NCBI GenBank assembly: GCA_003215895.1
Contig: QCJR01000001.1
Coordinates: 123,155-187,154, forward strand
Length of the DNA stretch: 64,000 nt
Origin: Prochlorococcus sp. AG-409-D14
GTDB taxonomy: Bacteria > Cyanobacteriota > Cyanobacteriia > PCC-6307 > Cyanobiaceae
Direction: 5' to 3'
Positions 10,733-20,676 of this stretch are shown here, piece after piece. The position numbers and the translations under genes are program-made. Within the stretch, counting starts at the first letter, position 1. Each line of letters starts with the position of its first letter. The notes below the pieces were generated by a model. That model had not been told where the DNA came from. It ran no database searches and worked only from the letters and a program-made list of their open reading frames with translations.

Positions 10733-10762
10733 TTGGCTTATGTGGGCTCAAGGTCGTATTCT
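10733..10762 (+). promoter_or_regulatory. Candidate sigma-70-type promoter for rpmI-rplT
   Basis: TTGGCT at 10733-10738 and TATTCT at 10757-10762 are separated by 18 bases, which resembles a housekeeping promoter. The resulting leader to rpmI would be short (about 15-20 bases). This is pattern matching only; TATAGA immediately downstream is an alternative -10 element. Confidence 0.35.
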
Positions 10763-10785
10763 TATAGACTGACTATGCTTTTTCA

Positions 10786-10983
10786 ATGCCAAAGCTCAAG
10801 ACCCGCAAAGCTGCCGCAAAGCGGTTCAAAGCAACAGGTACTGGCAAGTTCATGAGACGTCGTGCATTTCACAATCACTTACTCGACCATAAGAGCCCTA
10901 AATTAAAGAGGCACCTTAAAACAAAAGCTGTCGTAGACGAACGTGATGCAGAAAATGTAAGCCTTATGCTTCCCTATGCTTAA
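10786..10983 (+). CDS. rpmI: 50S ribosomal protein L35
   Basis: A 65-residue, strongly basic protein. It has the L35 opening [14 protein letters not shown] and the central [17 protein letters not shown] block, and matches the family in length. It is the first gene of the classic rpmI-rplT pair, 52 bases before rplT. Translation initiation factor IF-3, which often precedes rpmI in other bacteria, is not adjacent here. Confidence 0.97.
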   Translation: MPKLKTRKAAAKRFKATGTGKFMRRRAFHNHLLDHKSPKLKRHLKTKAVVDERDAENVSLMLPYA

Positions 10984-11035
10984 GACTTCTTAACAACGTT
11001 AATTAATTCAATTTCTTGATTTCTGATTATTAATT

Positions 11036-11383
11036 ATGGCACGCGTAAAAAGAGGTAATGTTGCTAGAAAACGTAGAAACAAAATCCTCCGTTTAGCCAG
11101 AGGATTTAGAGGAGGGAACGGAAAACTTTTCCGAACTGCAAACCAAAGAGTGATGAAAGCTCTCTGTAATGCTTATAGAGACAGAAGAAGAAGAAAGCGT
11201 GATTTCAGAAGACTTTGGATTGCAAGAATCAATGCAGCAGCAAGATTAAATGGATTAAGCTACAGTAAATTTATGGGTGGATTAAAGAAATCAGATGTAA
11301 GAATCAACAGAAAAATGTTGGCTCAACTAGCAGTTTCAGATCCTAAAACATTCACAAATATTGTCGTTAATTCAAAGAGTTAA
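11036..11383 (+). CDS. rplT: 50S ribosomal protein L20
   Basis: An RNA-binding protein of the large subunit needed for early 23S assembly. It is 115 residues long, starting [16 protein letters not shown], with the basic LARGFRGG helix and the conserved [15 protein letters not shown] block. It is paired with rpmI. In several bacteria L20 represses this operon by binding its leader, but no such structure could be demonstrated here. Confidence 0.97.
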   Translation: MARVKRGNVARKRRNKILRLARGFRGGNGKLFRTANQRVMKALCNAYRDRRRRKRDFRRLWIARINAAARLNGLSYSKFMGGLKKSDVRINRKMLAQLAVSDPKTFTNIVVNSKS

Positions 11384-11531
11384 ATATGCCCAATTAGTTT
11401 TGTTTTTCTATAAAATTATTTTGAATGATTAATTAAGATAAAATAATTCAGAAGAAATTCGAAAAATTAATAAAATTCTAATAATAAATAATTAGCATAC
11501 TCTCAAGAAATTATTATTTGAATTTTAGACA

Positions 11532-12089
11532 ATGATAGTTAATCTTCCTCAAACTTATTTAATAGGACTGTGTTTGCTTTTATTAATCATTTCTATTTTA
11601 GTAGGAAGACAACTATATAAAGTAAGAAAAGATGAAATGAAGCTAATAAAATTAGAGAAAGAAGATTCAAATACAAAAGAAGATTCAGCTAAAATGTATG
11701 AATTAGCATCTGTGCAATTAAAGAAGAGATTATATCCTCAAGCTACGTCTACTTTAAAACAAGCCTTAAAGAAACTAGATGACGAGCCACAAGAAGCAAA
11801 GGCACTTATAGAAAATGCATTAGGCTTTGCACTAGCTGCTCAAAATGACTTTAAATCAGCAGTGATTCATTACAAAAAAGCATTAACAGCAAAATCTGAA
11901 TATCCAGTTGCACTAAATAATCTAGGTTTTGCTTATCAACGATTACTAAAAGAAGATGAAGCTTATAAAAACTATCAGGAGGTTTTAAAACTAGATCCTA
12001 ATAACAAAACTGCGATCTCTCAAATCAAAAGACTGGAACGTATAATTGGAAAAGATAAAGATCAATTATTAAATAAAAAAGGTTTCTAA
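11532..12089 (+). CDS. Membrane-anchored tetratricopeptide-repeat protein
   Basis: A 185-residue protein with one N-terminal transmembrane helix (about 8-26, [19 protein letters not shown]). A charged linker follows, then two or three TPR units (about 55-165). The repeats show the usual spacing: [20 protein letters not shown], then [23 protein letters not shown] arrays mediate protein contacts. Anchored forms of this kind in cyanobacteria are often linked to photosystem assembly, but nothing in the sequence identifies the partner. It sits 148 AT-rich bases after rplT and 29 bases before thiG. Confidence 0.75.
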   Translation: MIVNLPQTYLIGLCLLLLIISILVGRQLYKVRKDEMKLIKLEKEDSNTKEDSAKMYELASVQLKKRLYPQATSTLKQALKKLDDEPQEAKALIENALGFALAAQNDFKSAVIHYKKALTAKSEYPVALNNLGFAYQRLLKEDEAYKNYQEVLKLDPNNKTAISQIKRLERIIGKDKDQLLNKKGF

Positions 12090-12118
12090 ATAAATCTTAT
12101 TCCAACATATTATTATCC

Positions 12119-12925
12119 ATGCAAAAAACAAATCAATTTCTCAAAATAGGAAATAAAGAATTCAAAAGTCGGCTTCTCGTTGGAACTGGTAAATACTCAT
12201 CCTTAGAAATCATGCAACAAAGCCTCATAAATACAAAATGTGAAATAGTTACTGTCGCAGTAAGAAGAATCCAAGGACTAGATCATGGACATAAAGGATT
12301 AATGGAATCAATAGATTGGAAAAGTATATGGATGCTCCCAAATACTGCAGGATGCTCAAATGCTGAAGAGGCTATTCGAACAGCTCGACTGGGCAGGGAA
12401 TTAGCCAAGTTGGCAGGTCAAGAGAATAATAATTTTGTTAAATTAGAGGTCATTCCTGACAAAAAATATTTATTACCCGACCCAATTGGAACTTTAAAAG
12501 CAGCAGAACAATTAGTTAAAGAAGGATTTACTGTCCTTCCATATATAAATTCTGATCCATTAATTGCAAAACAACTTGAAGAAATTGGTTGCGCAACTGT
12601 TATGCCTCTTGGTTCTCCCATTGGATCTGCTCAAGGGATAAAAAATGCAGCAAACATTGCAATGATTATCGAAGGATCTCAAATCCCAATAATTGTTGAT
12701 GCAGGCATTGGAGTTCCTAGTGAGGCAGCTCAAGCGTTGGAAATGGGTGCGGACGGAGTTCTAATAAACAGTGCTATTGCTTTAGCTAAAAACCCAATTT
12801 TAATGGCTGAAGCCTTCTCGAAAGCCACGGAGGCTGGTAGAGATGCTTATCTATCTGGAAGACTCGAAGAGCAACTAGTTGCTAACCCAAGCTCTCCGTT
12901 AGACGGAGTTATTTCAAATAATTAG
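12119..12925 (+). CDS. thiG: Thiazole synthase
   Basis: Forms the thiazole ring of thiamin from deoxyxylulose phosphate, a glycine imine and ThiS thiocarboxylate. The TIM-barrel protein has 268 residues. LLVGTGKY occurs near the start, the imine-forming lysine is Lys108 (FVKLEVI), and the phosphate-binding loops are [12 protein letters not shown] and [12 protein letters not shown] near the C-terminus. No fused glycine oxidase (ThiO) is present, unlike some other cyanobacteria, and thiS is not in the window. No TPP riboswitch is visible in the 29-base gap upstream. Confidence 0.96.
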   Translation: MQKTNQFLKIGNKEFKSRLLVGTGKYSSLEIMQQSLINTKCEIVTVAVRRIQGLDHGHKGLMESIDWKSIWMLPNTAGCSNAEEAIRTARLGRELAKLAGQENNNFVKLEVIPDKKYLLPDPIGTLKAAEQLVKEGFTVLPYINSDPLIAKQLEEIGCATVMPLGSPIGSAQGIKNAANIAMIIEGSQIPIIVDAGIGVPSEAAQALEMGADGVLINSAIALAKNPILMAEAFSKATEAGRDAYLSGRLEEQLVANPSSPLDGVISNN

Positions 12926-12974
12926 AGTTATTCGTTAAAAATTAGTAACGTAATAGGCTAATAAACAAAAAAAC

Positions 12975-13142
12975 ATGTCGGTCACTAGAGAAAGTCAAGG
13001 CAGGCTTAACGTTTTTGCAGATGAGCCAAGAATTGAAATACTTACAAAAGAAAGCAGTGGCAACAAAGGTTCTTGGCTTTTTACCCTTACTGGAGTTATC
13101 CTTGTAATTGGGCTTATCGCATATTCTTCAACAATCAAGTGA
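12975..13142 (+). CDS. Psb34-like small thylakoid membrane protein
   Basis: A 55-residue protein. A soluble N-terminus carries the phrase GRLNVFADEPRIEI. A single transmembrane helix (about 34-50, SWLFTLTGVILVIGLIAY) follows, with a very short tail. The N-terminal RLN-FA-EP pattern plus one helix matches the cyanobacterial Ssl1498/Psb34 family. Psb34 binds the photosystem II assembly intermediate containing CP47 and competes with high-light-inducible proteins. That functional link comes from other cyanobacteria; here I see only similarity of layout and motif. ATG start, 49 bases after thiG and 56 bases before sqdB. Confidence 0.72.
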   Translation: MSVTRESQGRLNVFADEPRIEILTKESSGNKGSWLFTLTGVILVIGLIAYSSTIK

Positions 13143-13198
13143 AACCCTTGAAGTAGCTTGAATAATATGAGCATTTGCTCTTTCTTTTGGAGTTTAGA

Positions 13199-14392
13199 GT
13201 GAAAGTTTTCGTTCTTGGTGGTGACGGCTTCTGCGGATGGCCTTGTGCAGTAAATCTTGCTGACCAGGGTCATGATGTATTCATCGTGGATAATCTCAGT
13301 CGTCGAAAAATCGATATCGACCTTGAAGTTGAATCCTTAACTCCAATTTCAAGTATTGGTGACAGGATTAAAGCTTGGTCTGAGATAGGTGGAAGACCTA
13401 TTCAATTTATTCATTTAGACCTTGCGTCTGAATATCAAAAGCTTTTAGATCTTTTGATCGAGGAAAAGCCTGATTCAATCATTCATTTTGCTGAACAGCG
13501 TGCTGCTCCATATTCCATGAAAAGCAGCGCAACAAAGAGATATACGGTTGATAACAATGTCAATGGAACTCATAATCTCCTGGCCGCAATTGTTGAATCA
13601 CAATTAGATATTCATATTGTGCATCTTGGGACAATGGGGGTTTATGGATATGGGTCCCATCGAGGCGCGACCATTCCTGAGGGTTACTTAAAGGTGGAAG
13701 TACCTCAACCGGATGGCAGTCGTTTTGAAGAAGAAATCCTTCATCCAGCAAGTCCTGGAAGCGTTTATCACATGACAAAAACGCTCGATCAATTGCTCTT
13801 TCTTTACTACAACAAAAACGACCAGATAAGAATCACTGATCTTCATCAAGGAATTGTATGGGGAACAAATACTGATGTCACAAGCCGTGATCCAAGACTG
13901 ACTAATCGATTTGACTATGACGGTGATTACGGAACAGTATTAAATCGATTTTTAATGCAAGCTGCAATTGGGTATCCACTAACAGTTCATGGTACTGGTG
14001 GACAAACAAGAGCTTTTATTCATATTCAAGATTCAGTAAAATGTGTTCAACTGGCACTGGAGAACCCTCCAGAAAAAGGAGAAAGGGTGAAAATTTTCAA
14101 CCAAATGACAGAAAGTCATCAAGTTGGAGAATTAGCTAAAAAAGTAGCCTCTCTAACTGGAGCAAAAATTAATTATCTTCCAAACCCAAGAAATGAAGCA
14201 GTCGAAAATGATTTAATAGTAGACAATCGATGTTTTATTGAACTTGGATTAGATCCCACAACTCTCGATAATGGACTTTTAGAAGAAGTTGTTAATGTCG
14301 CGAAAAAATTCTCCAATAGATGCGATTTAAAACGAATACCTTGTGTATCTGCATGGACATCAACCCAAGCAAAAGCAATCAATAAATCCTAA
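13199..14392 (+). CDS. sqdB: UDP-sulfoquinovose synthase
   Basis: Converts UDP-glucose and sulfite to UDP-sulfoquinovose, the head group of sulfolipid. It is a short-chain dehydrogenase-type enzyme. The NAD loop GGDGFCGW is at 7-14, Thr145 lies in HLGTMG, and the Tyr190/Lys194 pair lies in VYHMTK, close to the catalytic layout of plant SQD1. I start it at the GTG at 13199, so the protein opens with MKVFVLGGDG as the family does. An open TTG start 24 bases upstream would add eight poorly fitting residues. The next gene, sqdX, completes the pathway. Confidence 0.97.
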   Translation: MKVFVLGGDGFCGWPCAVNLADQGHDVFIVDNLSRRKIDIDLEVESLTPISSIGDRIKAWSEIGGRPIQFIHLDLASEYQKLLDLLIEEKPDSIIHFAEQRAAPYSMKSSATKRYTVDNNVNGTHNLLAAIVESQLDIHIVHLGTMGVYGYGSHRGATIPEGYLKVEVPQPDGSRFEEEILHPASPGSVYHMTKTLDQLLFLYYNKNDQIRITDLHQGIVWGTNTDVTSRDPRLTNRFDYDGDYGTVLNRFLMQAAIGYPLTVHGTGGQTRAFIHIQDSVKCVQLALENPPEKGERVKIFNQMTESHQVGELAKKVASLTGAKINYLPNPRNEAVENDLIVDNRCFIELGLDPTTLDNGLLEEVVNVAKKFSNRCDLKRIPCVSAWTSTQAKAINKS

Positions 14393-14428
14393 AAATAACC
14401 AAAACAAAATCTTGAAAAAACACGCTCA

Positions 14429-15574
14429 GTGAAAATAGCTTTCTTTACAGAAACTTTCCTACCCAAAGTTGATGGGATAGTAACTCGTCTGACTAAAACA
14501 ATTCAAAATTTAGTTGAATCAGGCGATGCAGTTACTGTTTTTTGTCCAGAAGGCTGTCCATCAAGCTATATGGGTGCAAAAGTCATTGGTGTCCCAGCGA
14601 TGCCATTACCCTTATATCCAGAACTCAAATTAGGGCTTCCTGGTCCAGGCGTTTCAGATGAATTAGAAACCTTTAAACCTGATCTAATACATGTAGTTAA
14701 CCCTGCTGTACTGGGATTGGGTGGTATTTGGCTAGCTAAAACAAATAATATTCCCCTTGTAGCTAGTTACCACACTCATTTACCTAAGTATTTGGAACAC
14801 TATGGAATGGGTATGTTAGAGCCTCTTTTATGGGAATTGTTAAAAGCTGCTCATAATCAAGCGACTCTTAATCTATGTACTTCCACTGCAATGGTAGAAG
14901 AACTCTCAGAAAAAGGAATTCAAAATACCGCATTATGGCAAAGAGGAGTTGATACAGATATTTTCAAGCCAGAACTAAGAGACGAACAAATGAGAAAGCG
15001 TCTTTTAGGAAACTTTAGTGATGAAGGATCTTTATTGATATACGTCGGAAGACTCTCAGCTGAAAAACAAATTGAAAGAATTAAACCTGTTCTTGAAGCA
15101 CTACCAAGCACTCGACTAGCTCTTGTTGGAGATGGTCCATATAGACAACAATTAGAAAAAATTTTTCAAGGAACCTCAACTACCTTTGTGGGATATTTAA
15201 GTGGGAATGAATTAGCAAGTGCTTATGCCTCTGGTGATGCTTTCCTATTTCCCTCAAGTACAGAAACTTTGGGATTAGTTCTTTTAGAAGCAATGGCTGC
15301 TGGATGCCCTGTCGTAGGAGCAAATAAAGGTGGAATACCAGATATCATTTCAGACGGAGAAAATGGATGTTTATACAATCCTGATGGAGAAAATGATGGG
15401 TCATTAAGTTTAATTGAAGCTACAAAAAAATTATTAGGAAACGAAGTAGAAAGAACAGCGATGAGACAAGCTGCTCGCTCAGAAGCTGAGAGATGGGGAT
15501 GGGCAGGAGCTACAAAACAATTGAGAAGTTATTACGAAGAAGTACTAAGCAAAAAACAAAAGGTTGCTGCTTAG
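14429..15574 (+). CDS. sqdX: Sulfolipid synthase (sulfoquinovosyltransferase)
   Basis: Family 4 glycosyltransferase that moves sulfoquinovose from UDP to diacylglycerol, giving the thylakoid lipid SQDG. Marine picocyanobacteria use SQDG heavily as a phosphorus-free lipid. The 381-residue protein opens with MKIAFFTETFLPKVDGI. The acceptor-side HTHLPKYL follows, and the C-terminal donor-binding signature is SSTETLGLVLLEAMAAGCPV. GTG start, 36 bases after sqdB, almost certainly one operon. It ends against a small convergent gene. Confidence 0.95.
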   Translation: MKIAFFTETFLPKVDGIVTRLTKTIQNLVESGDAVTVFCPEGCPSSYMGAKVIGVPAMPLPLYPELKLGLPGPGVSDELETFKPDLIHVVNPAVLGLGGIWLAKTNNIPLVASYHTHLPKYLEHYGMGMLEPLLWELLKAAHNQATLNLCTSTAMVEELSEKGIQNTALWQRGVDTDIFKPELRDEQMRKRLLGNFSDEGSLLIYVGRLSAEKQIERIKPVLEALPSTRLALVGDGPYRQQLEKIFQGTSTTFVGYLSGNELASAYASGDAFLFPSSTETLGLVLLEAMAAGCPVVGANKGGIPDIISDGENGCLYNPDGENDGSLSLIEATKKLLGNEVERTAMRQAARSEAERWGWAGATKQLRSYYEEVLSKKQKVAA

Positions 15575-15577
15575 TTT

Positions 15578-15838
15578 TTATGCAGCATGAGGAGGTGGAG
15601 TTGGGGTATCAAATGATTGCAAAGGTAACACCAAAGTTGCCCATGTAGAAAGCTTGGCTGGCCTTTGTTTCTTAGGCTGGCGAACCCCAAATGGAACTCT
15701 AACTACATTAGTTCCAGCAACTTGCAAAAGTTCTCCTTTATTTAAAATAGATTCAAAACAATCAGAAAAAGAAGGTAAGGATAAATCATCCTTTTTATTC
15801 ATTTGATCTGAAAGATCAAAAGATGTCTTTTTGTTCAT
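15578..15838 (-). CDS. Small hypothetical protein, convergent with sqdX
   Basis: An 86-residue reading frame with ATG start, ending three bases from the sqdX stop. The middle reads GTNVVRVPFGVRQPKKQRPA and the C-terminus is proline-rich (DTPTPPPHAA). No signal peptide or membrane helix is seen. I do not recognise a family. In favour of a real gene: it fills an otherwise empty gap, the opposite strand carries no competing frame, and the composition is protein-like. Against: it is short and has no known motif. Confidence 0.55.
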   Translation of the reverse strand: MNKKTSFDLSDQMNKKDDLSLPSFSDCFESILNKGELLQVAGTNVVRVPFGVRQPKKQRPAKLSTWATLVLPLQSFDTPTPPPHAA

Positions 15839-15901
15839 TTAGCCCCCATGTAATTTAAAGCTGTGGCGAAGATTAAAAAAAATTGCAAAACAGCCCAAAA
15901 T

Positions 15902-15917
15902 AACCAATAAATTGGTT
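15902..15917. terminator. Short hairpin between the convergent gcvP and small hypothetical genes
   Basis: AACCAAT, a two-base AA spacer and ATTGGTT form an inverted repeat about 40 bases past the gcvP stop. Read toward the left it is followed by ATTTTGGG, so it could help end gcvP transcription. The stem is AT-rich and weak, so this is only a candidate. Confidence 0.3.
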
Positions 15918-15959
15918 TTCGCTTGAAATTTAACTAAGAAAACAAGTTTTAACCAGTCT

Positions 15960-18866
15960 TCAAATAGAATTTTTATCTTCTAAATCTTGAACGGATGGAC
16001 AACTACATATCAAATTCCTGTCTCCGTAAGCATTATTAATACGTGAAACTGATGGCCAAAATTTATATTTTTCTTGGTCAGGCAATGGATAAGCTGCTTC
16101 TTTGCGCGAATAAGGTCTATCCCAATCATCTGATGTAACTGTTTTTAAAGTATGTGGAGATTGTTTTAAAGGATTATTAATAGGATCAATCTTTCCTAAT
16201 TTTATTTGTTCAATTTCTTCTCTTATTCCAATCATCGCCTCACAAAAACGATCTAATTCAGACAAACTTTCACTTTCTGTTGGTTCAACCATCAAAGTTC
16301 CAGCAACAGGCCAACTTATTGTTGGAGCATGAAATCCATAATCCATCAATCTCTTTGCAACATCCTCAACTTCTATACCTAACTGACTCTTTAAAGGTCG
16401 TAAATCTAATATGCATTCATGAGCTACCATGCCATTGGGATCTTTAAATAAAACTGGATAATACGGATCCAGTCGTTTTGCTAAATAATTGGCAGAAAGA
16501 ATTGCTATTGAACTTGCTTTGCGTAACCCATCTTTACCCATCATTCGAATGTACATCCAACTAATCGGCAATATTCCAGCACTGCCAAATGGAGCTGCAG
16601 AGACTGCCGAAATAGCTTTTTCGCCTCCACACTTAACAATTGAATGCCCAGGAAGATAAGGAACCAAATGGCCTGCAACAGCTATGGGTCCTACGCCTGG
16701 ACCTCCTCCTCCATGAGGAATAGAAAAGGTTTTATGTAGATTTAGATGACACACATCTATGCCATAAGATCCAGGCCTGCAAATACCTACTTGAGCATTT
16801 AGATTTGCACCATCCAAATAAACCTGACCACCCTCTTGATGAATAATTTGGCAAATTTCACGAATATTTGGCTCAAATACTCCATGGGTTGAAGGATAGG
16901 TAACCATCAATGCAGCCAAATTCTTTGAATGAATCTTTGCTTTATTTCTTAAATCTTCCAAATCAACATTGCCGTATTCATCACATTTCACAGAAACAAC
17001 TGTGAACCCAGACATGACCGCGCTAGCTGGATTAGTACCGTGAGCACTTGTTGGAATCAAGCAAATATTTCTATGCCCTTCTCCAAGAGACTGATGCCAT
17101 GAACGTATTACAAGCAAACCAGCAAATTCTCCTTGAGACCCTGCATTTGGCTGCAGAGAAACTCCCTGAAAACCAGTCAAGGCTGATAGCCAACTTTCAA
17201 GGTCATTAATTATTTCCTGGAATCCAGCCAATTGAGAATGAGGAGCAAATGGATGAATGGAAGAAAACTCACTCCATTCAATTGGTAAAAGTTCCGCAGC
17301 TGCATTCAATTTCATTGTACAACTCCCTAAAGGAATCATTCCTTGCACTAGAGAAAAATCTTTCGAAACTAATAAATGTATATATCTCATTAAATCAGTT
17401 TCACTTTGATATTGATTGAATACTGATTGTTCAAGCCAAGGTTTTTCGCGAAGTGGAATATCTAATAGTGAATCATTATCACTAACAAAAGTTGAAATAT
17501 CATTAATATTTTTTCCTTTAACTTGTGCAAGTATTTGATGCAGTTTATGGATTTCTTGATCGCAAGTTAATTCATCAAAAGTCAGACCAAAACCCTTAGC
17601 ATTTTCAATATCTGATCCAATAGGAAGCACTCTAAGATTATATCCTTGTTCAGCAGCTAAATATATAACTTTTGATGCTTCAGGACAGTATATATCAATG
17701 CTATCAAACCCAGAATATCTTTCTATAGGGTATGCCAGATTACTTAGAATACATTCAAAATCTGATCTATATTTAAGGATCTTTTTTGCAATTTGCTTAA
17801 GACCATTCGGACCATGATGAACTGCATAGAAAGAAGAAAGAATAGCTAATAAAACTTGAGCTGTGCATATGTTGCTTGTTGCTTTATCTCTTCGAATATG
17901 TTGCTCTCTTGTTTGAAGAGCTAACCTCAAAGCTTGATTTCCCTCTACGTCAACTGATTGACCAACTATCCTTCCTGGTATTTGTCTTTTATATATTTCT
18001 TTAGTTGCAAAAAAAGCCGCATGTGGTCCTCCAAATGCAATCGGCACTCCAAATCTTTGCGCACTTCCAACAACAATGTCTGCACCAAATTCTCCCATTG
18101 GTTTAATCAAAACTTGAGCCAAGGGATCAATTGAAATAGTTACAATTGATCCAAACTTATGTGCTTGATTAATTACTGAGGTTGGGTCCCAAATACGACC
18201 ATTTTTCCCGGGTAACTGAATAAGTATTCCGAAGACATTATTATCAATTTGAAAATTTTTATCATCAAAGAACTCAAGTGATATTCCAAGTGGTTCACAT
18301 CGAGTTTTTAAAACATCGAATGTTTGAGGCAAAATTTCTTGATCTACTAAAAATTTCTTAGCACTTTGATTTTTTCTAACTGCCAAGCTCAAACTTATAG
18401 CCTCAGCTGCCGCAGTTGCTTCATCAAGTAAAGAAGCATTTGAAATAGGTAAACCTGTTAATTCACTTATTAGAGTCTGAAAATTAAATAAAGCTTCTAA
18501 TCTACCTTGGGATATTTCTGCTTGATAAGGAGTATAAGCTGTATACCAATTTGGATTTTCTAAAACATTTCTTTGCACAACGGGAGGTATGACTGTCGAA
18601 TGATAACCAAGGCCAATCAACGATCGATTTTCAATATTTTTCTTTGAAATTATATTAATTTCTTTTAACGCGACATTTTGATCACATCCGCATGAGATAG
18701 AAACATTATTGTTATCTGAATCAAAAATTTCATTGGGAATTACAGAAGATATGAAATCTTCCAAATTTTCAAAACCAAGATGTTGAAGCATAAAAGCTTC
18801 GTCTTCGTTGGTTGGACCTACATGGCGAGATTTAAAAGTGAAATCCTTTAATTCTGCTTTTGACAT
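15960..18866 (-). CDS. gcvP: Glycine dehydrogenase (decarboxylating), P-protein
   Basis: PLP enzyme that decarboxylates glycine and loads the aminomethyl group on the lipoyl arm of GcvH. Both halves of the long single-chain form are present (968 residues from the ATG at 18866). The PLP lysine lies in [16 protein letters not shown] at about residue 711. [12 protein letters not shown] and [12 protein letters not shown] precede it. A TTG eight codons upstream is also open but adds nothing family-like. It lies 101 bases downstream of gcvH on the same strand, whereas the third component, gcvT, is about 20 kb away. In cyanobacteria the system handles photorespiratory glycine. Confidence 0.97.
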   Translation of the reverse strand: MSKAELKDFTFKSRHVGPTNEDEAFMLQHLGFENLEDFISSVIPNEIFDSDNNNVSISCGCDQNVALKEINIISKKNIENRSLIGLGYHSTVIPPVVQRNVLENPNWYTAYTPYQAEISQGRLEALFNFQTLISELTGLPISNASLLDEATAAAEAISLSLAVRKNQSAKKFLVDQEILPQTFDVLKTRCEPLGISLEFFDDKNFQIDNNVFGILIQLPGKNGRIWDPTSVINQAHKFGSIVTISIDPLAQVLIKPMGEFGADIVVGSAQRFGVPIAFGGPHAAFFATKEIYKRQIPGRIVGQSVDVEGNQALRLALQTREQHIRRDKATSNICTAQVLLAILSSFYAVHHGPNGLKQIAKKILKYRSDFECILSNLAYPIERYSGFDSIDIYCPEASKVIYLAAEQGYNLRVLPIGSDIENAKGFGLTFDELTCDQEIHKLHQILAQVKGKNINDISTFVSDNDSLLDIPLREKPWLEQSVFNQYQSETDLMRYIHLLVSKDFSLVQGMIPLGSCTMKLNAAAELLPIEWSEFSSIHPFAPHSQLAGFQEIINDLESWLSALTGFQGVSLQPNAGSQGEFAGLLVIRSWHQSLGEGHRNICLIPTSAHGTNPASAVMSGFTVVSVKCDEYGNVDLEDLRNKAKIHSKNLAALMVTYPSTHGVFEPNIREICQIIHQEGGQVYLDGANLNAQVGICRPGSYGIDVCHLNLHKTFSIPHGGGGPGVGPIAVAGHLVPYLPGHSIVKCGGEKAISAVSAAPFGSAGILPISWMYIRMMGKDGLRKASSIAILSANYLAKRLDPYYPVLFKDPNGMVAHECILDLRPLKSQLGIEVEDVAKRLMDYGFHAPTISWPVAGTLMVEPTESESLSELDRFCEAMIGIREEIEQIKLGKIDPINNPLKQSPHTLKTVTSDDWDRPYSRKEAAYPLPDQEKYKFWPSVSRINNAYGDRNLICSCPSVQDLEDKNSI

Positions 18867-18967
18867 GAGCTTGTTCTCAAGCACAAGCAAGTTAAGTTAT
18901 TGGAAGGAATGCCACTGTAGAGAAAAATCTCCTGATTTGTTGTAAGAAAAAATTATTAAGTAAAATT

Positions 18968-19354
18968 TTAAGCAGAAATTTTCTTTGAATAAGTTTCAGA
19001 ATTCATAAGCTCCTGTAATTGGTCAGGGTTATCAGGACGAATTATTAATAACCATCCTTCTCCATGAGGATCATTTTGTAGTTCTTCTGGGCTTGCCAAA
19101 ACAGAATTATTTCTATGTACAATTTCACCGCTAACTGGTGCATACATATCCTCTACAGCCTTTACTGATTCAACTGAGCCAAAGCTCTCGCCTTTGACTA
19201 TTGAAGTACCTTCTTCTGGTAAATCAACAAAAACGATGTCTCCTAGCTGATCTACCGCAAATTCACTAATACCAATTCGAATTAAAGCATCATCAGCAAA
19301 AGCATATTCATGACTATCGGCAAAACGAAAATGATCTGGGAAGGAAAAAGCCAT
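18968..19354 (-). CDS. gcvH: Glycine cleavage system H-protein
   Basis: Lipoyl carrier that shuttles the aminomethyl intermediate between GcvP, GcvT and the dihydrolipoyl dehydrogenase. It is 128 residues long. The lipoylated lysine is Lys65 in SVESVKAVEDMYAPVSGE, an essentially perfect family signature. ATG start. It lies 20 bases downstream of the PLP lyase-like gene and 101 bases upstream of gcvP. No glycine-riboswitch-like fold was found in either gap. Confidence 0.97.
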   Translation of the reverse strand: MAFSFPDHFRFADSHEYAFADDALIRIGISEFAVDQLGDIVFVDLPEEGTSIVKGESFGSVESVKAVEDMYAPVSGEIVHRNNSVLASPEELQNDPHGEGWLLIIRPDNPDQLQELMNSETYSKKISA

Positions 19355-19374
19355 TGCGTCAAAACGAAAAACGC

Positions 19375-20640
19375 TTAGTCATTCTGGGGCAATTTGATCA
19401 ATCCTGCCTGAAATAAATTGGATAATGCATGAATCAAAGCAATTTTGACATGAGAGCGATGAGATCCTCCTTGAATAAATAGATCAAATGGAGGTTTCAT
19501 AGGAGCATCAGCAGAAAATTCACTCGTACTGCCATCTACGAAAGTTCCTCCAGCCATGACTAGGTTATTTTCATAACCTGGCATTGGAGCAGGTACTGGA
19601 TCAAGAAAAGATCCAATAGGTGATTTTTCCTGAAACGACCTACAAATAATTTGTAAAATATGGGGATCCCCTATTCTTACTACTTGAATCAAATCAGTTC
19701 GCATAGAACCTGGGGTTGGCAAAACTTGAAAACCCAATTCGCTAAACGTAGTAGAAATAATCTCAGCACCTATTAGAGCCTCTGCAACCATTTGAGGTGC
19801 AAGAAAAAGTCCTTGTAAAATAGTTCTATTTAAGTCAAAAGTAATACCACCCTCAGATCCAATACCTGGAGCTGTCAGGCGGCAACAAGCTTTTTCTACT
19901 AATTCAGCTTTTCCCGCAATATATCCACCAGTAGGAACGATAGTTCCCCCTAAATTTTTTATTAAAGAACCTGCAATCAAATCTGCCCCAACTGAAGTTG
20001 GTTCCTTGGTTTCGACAAATTCTCCATAACAATTATCAACAAAACAAATACAGTCGGGTTGAATCTTATGACATAGATAACAAATTTCTTTAATAACCTC
20101 AATACTCAAAGATGGACGCCATGTATAACCACAACTTCGTTGTATAAAAATTAATTTTCTAGGAGTATGTAAAGCTTTTTCTAAAGCTACAAAATCTACA
20201 CAGCCATCATCTTTTAACAATATCTCTTGATAATTAATACCAAACTCAATCAAGGATCCTTGACCATTTCCCCTCAAACCAATGACTTCTTCAAGTGATT
20301 CGTAAGGTCTTCCCGTAATAGATAACAAATCATCTCCGGGTCTTAATACACCAAACAAAGCTGATGAAATAGCATGTGTACCGCTCACAAACTGAAGCCT
20401 GACCGCTGCTTTATCAGCTTCTAATACATCTGCAAAAATTTTATCAATTATCTCTCTACCTAAATCTCCATGTCCATATCCTGTTAATGAAGCAAAATGT
20501 TGAACATTTAAATGAGAGTCCGAAAAAGCTTTTAATACTTTTTCTAATTTAAATATTATACTATCAGTCTTTTCTTGAATTGATAAATATAATTTTTTTT
20601 CTATATTATCAACAAAATTTTTAGCAGATTTTTGTAGCAT
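19375..20640 (-). CDS. PLP-dependent lyase-like protein (methionine gamma-lyase / aluminium-resistance family)
   Basis: A 421-residue PLP enzyme of the cystathionine lyase superfamily that is often labelled aluminium resistance protein. Visible features: VSGTHAISSALFG (cofactor phosphate region, about 83-95), FVDNCYGEF (the Asp contacting the pyridine nitrogen), and SLIKNLGGTIVPTGGY with the likely Schiff-base lysine. The family name comes from an old phenotype; its real substrate is not settled, and a C-S lyase is likely. Between a HTH-like gene and gcvH, with gaps of 36 and 20 bases, it seems to be part of one transcript. Confidence 0.75.
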   Translation of the reverse strand: MLQKSAKNFVDNIEKKLYLSIQEKTDSIIFKLEKVLKAFSDSHLNVQHFASLTGYGHGDLGREIIDKIFADVLEADKAAVRLQFVSGTHAISSALFGVLRPGDDLLSITGRPYESLEEVIGLRGNGQGSLIEFGINYQEILLKDDGCVDFVALEKALHTPRKLIFIQRSCGYTWRPSLSIEVIKEICYLCHKIQPDCICFVDNCYGEFVETKEPTSVGADLIAGSLIKNLGGTIVPTGGYIAGKAELVEKACCRLTAPGIGSEGGITFDLNRTILQGLFLAPQMVAEALIGAEIISTTFSELGFQVLPTPGSMRTDLIQVVRIGDPHILQIICRSFQEKSPIGSFLDPVPAPMPGYENNLVMAGGTFVDGSTSEFSADAPMKPPFDLFIQGGSHRSHVKIALIHALSNLFQAGLIKLPQND

Positions 20641-20676
20641 ATTGTTTTTAATTAAACATAAAGAAGTTTTATATAA

